From: Vitrella brassicaformis | Lineage: Eukaryota > Sar > Vitrellaceae | Direction of reading: 5' to 3' | Length of the DNA: 64,000 nucleotides | NCBI GenBank assembly: GCA_001179505.1 | Contig: CDMY01000738.1 | Coordinates: 39,866 to 103,865, forward strand | Part shown: positions 57,225 through 64,000 of the stretch, one piece after another | Position numbering within the stretch: position 1 is the first letter of the stretch | How the letters are laid out: the number at the start of each line of letters is the position of its first letter | Program-made: the position numbers and the translations under genes | Notes under the pieces: generated by a model | Databases searched by the model: none | The model's input: only the letters and a program-made list of their open reading frames with translations | Told to the model about the DNA's origin: nothing

Positions 57225-59060
57225 AGTCACCTCGGCTTGTACTGTAGGAGGTGGGAGAGGAAGGATGGACGGAACAGCCGTGTTCATACGCACCTGTACT
57301 CTTTTGTCTGCAGGTAGTCTGCGGACGGCCGCGGGGTCAAGAAGATGAACAGACTCGGTTGGCTGTTGCCCTGGAAATGCCGTCACGATTATGAGCGAGT
57401 GCCGGCCGATGCTGCTGATGAATGTGAGATGGTTTCCCTGCTGTCGGTGGCCATCGCTGGCGAAGATCAAACGCTGCCTGCAGACGTCCTGGGCCTGGTG
57501 GTGTCCTTCCTCCCTGTCGACGTCGCTGTGATGACTCGGGCGGTCGGCAAGCCATACAGCTCTCAGCTGATTGACGAGACCTTCCTATGGCGCATCGACA
57601 GCTCCCTCGCCCAGCAGCAGCTCACGGGCCTCATCGACGTGGAGAGGGACCGCGGCATCGACCCCTCGGCCCCTCCGCTGCCGCCATCCCTCTCGCGGCT
57701 TGGGTATCTCGCTCGCTGCGCCTACGTCATCGAGCAGGCGGCTGAGTGGCCCACGATGGCCACACTCATCAAGGTCGCAGGTGTCTGCGGTGTGGCTGGC
57801 CAGCTGCCCCTGGTGCTGTCGGCTGAGTTTATGGCGGCCCATCTGCCGGACAAGGCCATTTTTCACCGGCTTCCGACTGCAATGGCCATCTACAACGCAC
57901 TGAGCTACGCGCCGCCCGACGCCAACGACGGAGCAGCAGGAGGGTTGCAGCTGAGGGAGGTCGACAACAGAGTGGAGGCCTCCTTGTTGGTCGTGCCGGC
58001 CACGATACTGTCTCGGGTCCTGCTTGCAGCATTCTACGTCATCTGCTTGGCGGCCCTCGCGTGTGTCATTGCCGAGACGGCTCTCAAACTATTTCTTCAT
58101 ATGTGAGTATTTCCTTGGTGACGTGGCCACGGGCAGTATCCTATTCTGGGTCACCTCTATCTGTGTGTCCTTGCTGGTACTCACCATGGCCTTCTGCGTC
58201 TGCTTCTTGGCCTCCATGGGGATCACAAGTCTCGTCCGGCGCGTCCACAAGCGTCTGAGGCTCGTCCAGCACTATGGCATCGGCTCGATGACATTTCGCA
58301 TCATCGGCCGGGATGAGCTGCTCTGCTTTCGCCCCTTTCTCTGGCGGGCCTATCGCCGCCTCGACCCGCCCGTCACGCTGGTCAGCTTTGGTGATATCTA
58401 CCCCTCCTTCAGCTCATTTGCGCTTCACACGCTGTTGTTAGAAGGCGCATTCGATACCACCCTGAGGGTGGTTCTCGAGGGCCAGGTGAACTCGTGGAAT
58501 GCCAGGGGGGGGGGTTCCTCGCTCTATACTGACGGCTCCTTGAGCGGCCACAGCGACGTCCTGGTTATCGACAGGCGATGGAGCCAGGGAGTCTTATTGG
58601 AGATCGTAGATGACATTTTTTTGAGGCGTCGCTGCATGGTTGTGGTCCTATTGCTGGGTGGTGGGTCTGTGGTGGCCTCCGTATCCCTTGGTGACAGGTA
58701 CATAATGGTCAGGACCACCGAGGTGGAGGCGGCGGGCGGAGAGGCTGTCGATGAGCGGCTCCCTCTCACCATGGCTGCTGTGAGGCGATTCGGGCTGGAG
58801 CACCTCATTGATGGCCAACCGTGATGAGCAAGCTGTTTGTGTGCGTGAAGGGCCGTCCAGTCTGACTTACGTGTCTGTGCATGTTTGGCTGAGTGGGTGG
58901 ATGTGACTGACGACGATTTGTTTACTTGACGTCTCTCACGATGATGCCTTTTGATTGACGTGCCCCTCTCTCTGTGGGGGTGTGGGGGTGTCACGTCAAG
59001 AGACCGCGATGGACGAAGAGAACAGCAACGGTCCAGCTGCAGATGCACAGATGCACTGCC
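57225..59060. repeat. Arm B of the large inverted duplication, first part
   Basis: The reverse complement of 11309-13130 is found here, from the leader (GTACTGTAGG, then CACCTGTACTCTTTTGT) through the F-box-like gene to GATGGACGAAGAGAACA near 59007 and the MDEEN codons. Homology stops near GATGCACAGATGCA at about 59055. Confidence 0.85.
57345..58824 (+). pseudogene. Frameshifted copy of the F-box-like two-TM gene
   Basis: This is a paralogue of the gene at 11546-13030. ATG at 57345 (MNRLGWLLPWKCRHDYER) opens a frame that keeps the F-box-like part (TLPADVLGLVVSFLPVDVAV) and first TM (LAAFYVICLAALACVIAET), then ends at a stop in the 58104-58106 region (LKLFLHM*). The remaining half is intact in another frame from about 58100: YFLGDVATGSILFWVTSICV and GRDELLCFRPFLWRAYRR, ending LEHLIDGQP at TGA 58822-58824. 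The intact copy reads through here with FNCSLISEWLLRDVTRG, so the break is a small indel near 58085-58105. No intron with convincing ends spans it. It is either a pseudogene or one sequencing error. Confidence 0.75.
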
Positions 59061-62000
59061 CGTGGCGTCATTTCGAGCTCGTGTGTATCGGAAAACGAAT
59101 GTCGTTCGCTGTCGAGCTCGCGTGGGGGCGTCTCTGCTCGTCTATTGTTCTGCATCACTGAGTCTCAGACGCCGCTACAATACATTAAATCAAATTTTGT
59201 CGGTTCACTTTCTTTGTCGGTTGTCGCGGGAAGCAGAGGATGGGCAAGAAGGCCACCAGGGCCTCCAACAAGGTGAGCGCCGTCAGGAATGGCTATGCAT
59301 GCGAAGCTCAAGGCCGTCTGCAATGCCCAAATGCATCCCTGCCATCGTCTTGTGTTCGTCTCTTCGTTCAGGCGGCCGATGAGCCGAGGCGGAGCCACAC
59401 GATGAGCCGAGGCGGAGCCACACGATGACCCTACGCGCCAGCACCATCGCGAAGACGGAGGCCCAAGGCGCCACTGCAAAGAACAAGGAGAACCACAACG
59501 GCAGGACGGGCGAGAAGGGGCTGGGAGGGGGCGGATGTGGGGATGAAGGGGATGGCCAAGGACGACGAGAGTGTGTTCGTACCCATGTAAGCAACATGCA
59601 GAGAGAGGGGGAGAGAGCGAGACAGAGACGTATGGGACACTTCTTATAGAGTCTTCCTCTTGGCTGCTTTATGTCTCTGTGTATGCCTGTTAGGTTGGTG
59701 CCTCGTGTTGAGTTGGAGAAGGGCATGCCGCTCGTAGACGAGCACACCGTCCAAAAGTAGGCACATACAGAGTGACAGCCGACGCAAAAAAACCCATACA
59801 CCAACATACTTCAATGTGATGCCTGCCGGTTCAGGACTCGGTCGGGTCGCATAAAGACCAAGAGATCCATCGACGGTGCTGCTGAGTCGAACATCGCAGC
59901 AAGCATCGCAGAGCCTGGTGTGCCCAAGAAGACGAACAACAGTAGGGTCGCCGGGCTGTCAGAGAGTGCCATGGGTCTGGAGGTGTCGTTCGCCGGCGAA
60001 AGGGAATATCTGCGCGGTGGGGTCGGCCTGAAAGACATGGCCATGAGTGGGAATGCGGGATACGGCAAATCGAATCTGAACAAGTAAGTAGGGAAGAAAT
60101 TGACACGGACACAGAAAGACACACAGAATGGATGCTTTAATGTGTCTCTCTGTCTGCCTTTAGGTGCGCGTCACTGCTTGTCAATGAGGCTCCCGAGGCC
60201 GTCATACCCCAACCCGCCTCGCCCCGCAAACAGCCCCGCAGCCCCGACAGCAAATCGCCGGCGCACAAGTGCGACAGTGACAACACCAAGAAGGGAAGCC
60301 GCCTCGCCGCACCGGGTGGGATTTCGCTGCCACCTGTCGGCCATCGTAGCGAGAAGGGTCCGGGGGACTGTGTGGTTGGGGAGATGGCTGACAAGCAGCC
60401 ACCCTTTCCAGTGGCTGAGGAGGCCAATGCGCGCCAGCAGATGGGCACGGCGCACAACCTGGGTGACCGCAGACGCACTGATGTGGCCGCCAAGGTACGT
60501 TCACCGCACCCGGTGGCACCCGTCACCCAGCCCCCTTCCCACCCACCCACACGCAACACACCTACAGTACCTGTGTGTATGTCTGCAGGTGCCTTGGTTT
60601 CTGAAGCTGAGTGAGGACGAGACGGCTGCGGCACTGCAGCTAGTGGACGAGGGACACGAGAAGGGCGAGAGCCTTACAGTGGCCAAAGTCAGCGGAATAC
60701 CTGTGCTCGGGTACGCCACGCCACGTGTGTGGTACGGTGCCAGCCAGTCAGTGTGAGAAATGTGACATACATGGCCGGATGGGATGGGATATCATATCTC
60801 GTCTCGTGTTCGCCTATAGATACGACATAGTGCGTTTGGAGGATCTCGCGTGGCTTAATGACGAGATCGTCAACATCATATTCGCCCCCGCCGAGAGATG
60901 GCTCAGGGCACAGGCCGCGGAGGGGAAATGGTACGCTGCCCCCACCCACCCACCCACACACCCACACACAACACACCACACCCTTCATCCACGCGCTGCT
61001 TTGCTTTGTGTGTGTGTTGCCTCCATGGATGGATGGATGGCTGGCTTGGCTTGGCTTGGCCAGTGTTCCGAAGGTGTAGATCCCGAACTCGTTCTTCTGG
61101 CACAAGCTGTCCAACCCCAGTGCGACAGGCTTCAACTACGATTACCAGAACGTCCGCCGCTGGTCGACCGAAAAGAAGGTATGTGTGTGTGCTGGCTGGC
61201 TGATTGACCTATCTCACCTGATGATCACAACACGCAGCATACATATCCTTTGTTGGGTGTGTGGATGTCTTGTTGACACGAACGCAATCGATGTCAGGTC
61301 AATGTGTTTGAGCTGGACTACCTGCTGGTGCCCATCAACGAGGGCTACGCCACCACGGGGGCCGGCTACCAGGGCACACACTGGGCCCTCGGCGTGGTCG
61401 ACTTCAAGTACCTACTTAGCATACACACGGCACACACGAATGCCATCCACTTCCGTACCCTCACGTGTGTGCGTGTGTGTGTGTGTGTGTGTCTTTAGGG
61501 CCAAGCGCATCCGTGTGCTGGACTCGTTGGGTGGCGGGGGCACCAACTGGCGCAAAGAGGACAACTCCAAGTGAGATAACGAAAGACGGAGGGAGGGAGG
61601 GTGGGAGGGAGAGGCATGGCAGACGCACACAGACGACTCCCATGTGTGTGTGTTGTGGCGTCTTGTGTTATGTTGCAGGTTCTATGAGTCCATTCTGCAT
61701 TATCTCAAAGACGAGCACCAGAACAAACTCAAGAGGCCCATGCCGGATGCACACCTCTGAGACAAACAGAGCGAGGTAGCCGCTCACACCCACATACACG
61801 CACACCCATGTGTGTGTCTCCATGTGTGTGTCCTTTCATGTGTGTGCGCGTAGACCAACTTGCCGCAAGACCAATGGGCGTGACTGCGGCGTCTTCATGT
61901 TGCTCTACGGACTCTCAATCATCTGCAACTCGTAAGACTCACAGACTGATACCCACCCAGTCACCCACACGCTAATCGACCCACGGCGTGTTGTCTGTCC

Positions 62001-63301
62001 GTTGATGTGTGTAGGAGTTTCAACGACATCGACGCTCACCGGTGCGCGGCCTACACGCCCCGCCTGACGCGCGACCACACCACCGACCAGAACAACCTCT
62101 GTCTGATGTCTGTCTGTCTGTCTGTCTGATGTCTGTCTGTCTCTCTGTCCAGGACAATTGCATCGCTGCCTACATCTTATATCCCGATCGTAACTCTCTC
62201 AAGCAGCCGAGCCATCCAGCCAGCCGCAGTCCAGTCCAAGATCGTCAGCCTTAAGATGCGATCGACATGCCCAAGCGCATCGACACACACTAACTCAGTG
62301 CGAGTAAAATCCATCCATCCACACGCAACAAGCGACACATGCTTGCACGTCTCACCTCTTTGTCTGTCTGTCTGTCTGTATCCTTAGTTGTCAACCAACA
62401 CCAGAAGACGAGTCTAAGTCAAGCTTCAACAGGAAAACCGCTCACCGAACAATCGCGAACGCCGACAGAACAGGAGACGTGGCACCTCTATCGTACGGAA
62501 GAAACTGGTGCGTGCGGACGGACGCACCATGACACACTCTTCATGTCTCTGTTTATGTGTGTGTGCAGATGGTGAGCATCAGGGACCAGTCTCTGCCACT
62601 CGAGTGGGGCGGCCAATGGGGACAGCCGCAGGGGCAGAGTGCCAGTGCGCAGCCGATGGACACTGCGGCGAAGGCCACCAGGTCAGACAGAGACACGCAG
62701 AGACACACACACACACACATCTATCCATCCACCCTTGCATGCAGCCCGGAGCCGTCACCCGGCCTCCCGTCGACCGTCGCCTCCCAGGATGATCGGCATC
62801 GTCTGTCTTCACCTCCCAACCCACAGCAGGAGCCAGACCCCTTTGCACCTGCAGGGGGCTGCGGCAGAAGTGCAAGAAGCGCGCCCGCAGCCCCTTCCCA
62901 TCAGCCAGCCCCACAGACAGCGATCTCCAGCCCCTTCCCAAGGTCAAGCGCCGCCCGACGCCTCATGAGAAGGATGAGGCGCCAGCCGTCTTCGGTGGCG
63001 TGGGGGAGGAGGTGCTGTGGGGCCCGTTGAACAAGGCGCGGGAGGGCGAGATCGTCAAGGCAGCAGAGACAGCGTACGACCAGACCGGCCTGACCATGGG
63101 GAAGAGGGCACCTCGCGGCCAGGGAAGGAGTCGCCAGACGATCGTGTGGGGCGACCAGCGTGTGCTGGGCCGCGGTGCCGCCTGGCCCCAGAGGATGGTG
63201 GCGATGATGACAAGATGGATATCGATGAGGGTGCGGGTGCTGCTGGTGGTGATGATACGCTGGAGAGCCTGGCGGAGTGGCTGGGCGAGGGGCGCACATA
63301 A
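59009..63301 (+). pseudogene. SUMO/Ulp1-type cysteine protease (C48 family), damaged
   Basis: The fold is that of Ulp1/SENP proteases, which cleave SUMO. A possible first exon starts ATG 59009 (MDEENSNGPAADAQMH), and a second start at 59240 gives MGKKATRASNK. A long basic, Pro/Ser-rich N-terminal region follows. Protease exons: LEDLAWLNDEIVNIIFAPAE, IPNSFFWHKLSNPSATGFNY with RRWSTEKK, VFELDYLLVPINEG and the catalytic His in GTHWALGVVDFK. Next are IRVLDSLGGGG (Asp), FYESILHYLKDEHQNKLKRP, and the catalytic Cys in TNGRDCGVFMLLYGLS. The acidic tail KMDIDEGAGAAGGDD ends at TAA 63299-63301. Lesions: a 23-bp tandem duplication at 59378-59423; an in-frame TGA at 61758-61760; a one-base excess just before the Cys motif, where removing one A would give the usual LPQTNG reading; and a frame change near 63165. 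The catalytic residues survive, so loss is recent or some lesions are sequence errors. Confidence 0.75.
59378..59423 (+). repeat. 23-bp perfect tandem duplication in an exon
   Basis: GATGAGCCGAGGCGGAGCCA plus CAC occurs twice in a row. Because 23 is not a multiple of three, the second unit shifts the frame and brings a TGA within two codons of its end. With one unit the frame stays open (SHTMTLRASTIAKTEAQG). Confidence 0.95.
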
Positions 63302-64000
63302 TCATTATATGGATGAATGGATGCATGGTGTCTATCTATTGTTTGGCGGGAGGGCGGCTGGATGCCCGGCTGGCTGCATTCACGTGTGGGCGATCTGTCG
63401 ATGGGTAGGGACAGGGAAGTCGATCGAATGGCAGAAGCAGTGGCTCTCTCCGTGTACACTGAAATTTGCACAGACAGTCCTGACATGGGGTCTGTGTGAG
63501 TGATGGTTGTGCGCACGACGCTCGAGAGAAGGAGCAATATATATGAGAGAGAGAGAGAGAGGTTCTGCCAGCCTGACTGCCTGTACACTAGAGCCAGCCA
63601 AGTCAGACTAGCTGCCTCAGACACACGACGAGACATCCATACGACGTGATGGAACAGACAAGAGATGGAATGGAATGGAATGACAGTCATCCATCCATCC
63701 ATCCATCCACTTGCGGCGATGATCGAATAGATGCACATCAAGCGTCAAGCCACGTGGGTCCACCGAGCATATATACCGATCATCATCAACACGACCGCAC
63801 ACATTTGCATCAGGCACCACACTTAAAGAGAGATAGCTATAACAGGGATCGGAAGCAGTCAGTATGTACATCGATCATATGTATGTGTATGTGTGTACAG
63901 ACGGACGTACAAATACAAATACATACATAGACAGACAGAGACACACACATAAGGATGGGAATGACATGAGACAGGCCATCAAGGCCCCCCCCCCCCCCCC
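63302..64000. other. 3' region of the Ulp1-type gene and window end
   Basis: A short unique stretch to about 63370 is followed by dispersed repeat copy B. The window ends in 16 C at 63985-64000, which looks like the edge of a contig or a low-quality tract. No gene is seen. Confidence 0.5.
63370..63955. repeat. Dispersed repeat, copy B, and second part of arm B
   Basis: This is the reverse complement of 10645-11309. It starts near GGCTGCATTCACGTGTGGGC and runs through AGCAATATATATGAGAGAGA, ACTTGCGGCGATGATCGA and CTTAAAGAGAGATAGCTATA to CACATAAGG. It differs from copy A mainly by indels in simple repeats. Confidence 0.85.

Noticed and set aside
63985-64000. Poly-C tract as a biological feature
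   Set aside because: It is at the very end of the window and looks like a contig edge or low-quality read end.

Overview
The window is nuclear DNA of an intron-rich protist. It holds about 18 gene models on both strands. Most are cut into exons of roughly 50-300 bases with GT-AG introns. The introns are short, and their sense strand is full of (CA)n, (TG)n and (CT)n tracts. The mix includes a calcium-dependent protein kinase with N- and C-terminal EF-hands, a plant-like glutaredoxin-DEP-DUF547 protein, a secreted family 1 glycosidase and an LRR/cysteine-rich/multi-TM receptor. It suggests a free-living alveolate related to Apicomplexa, most likely a chromerid such as Vitrella brassicaformis. 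That assignment is inference from style and gene content; no ribosomal or organellar marker is present.

Layout. 1-13.1 kb is accessory DNA: two diverged members of one unknown F-box-like family (1-1469 and 5257-7993, minus strand), two tandemly related copies of another unknown family (2260-3642 and 8498-9835, plus), and an F-box-like two-TM protein (11546-13030, minus). 13.7-26.2 kb is conserved core: exosome subunit Rrp4 (plus), aminopeptidase P (minus), a VWA-domain protein (minus) and a beta-glucosidase (plus). 26.3-37.2 kb has a 0.9-kb direct repeat at both ends. Between the copies lie a secreted protein, a 300-N assembly gap, an unknown gene and a long ankyrin-repeat gene. 37.2-55.3 kb is again ordered: U-box protein (plus), glutaredoxin-DEP-DUF547 (minus), CDPK (plus) and a very long LRR receptor (minus). 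55.5-64 kb is accessory and decaying: a 1.56-kb element with 50-bp terminal inverted repeats carrying gene fragments and a nested fold-back, a frameshifted copy of the 11546-13030 gene, and a damaged SUMO/Ulp1-type protease.

The strongest structural result is an inverted duplication joining the two ends of the window. Roughly 10645-13130 is repeated in reverse at 57225-59060 plus 63370-63955. In the second copy the two halves are separated by 4.3 kb that hold the Ulp1-type gene; in the first copy they meet directly at a TGCA microhomology. One copy therefore lost, or the other gained, a whole gene. The retained Ulp1 copy has a 23-bp tandem duplication, an in-frame TGA and a one-base frame break next to the catalytic cysteine.

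The core genes look intact. They cover RNA decay (Rrp4), peptide and glycan hydrolysis (aminopeptidase P, GH1), ubiquitin-type regulation (U-box, VWA protein), redox/membrane-linked signalling (Grx-DEP-DUF547), calcium signalling (CDPK) and surface reception (LRR receptor). No operon-like logic is expected. Divergent pairs sharing short upstream regions are the VWA/GH1 pair (about 430 bp) and the Grx-DEP-DUF547/CDPK pair (about 350 bp). Exon borders were read by eye, so gene spans are firmer than individual splice sites.
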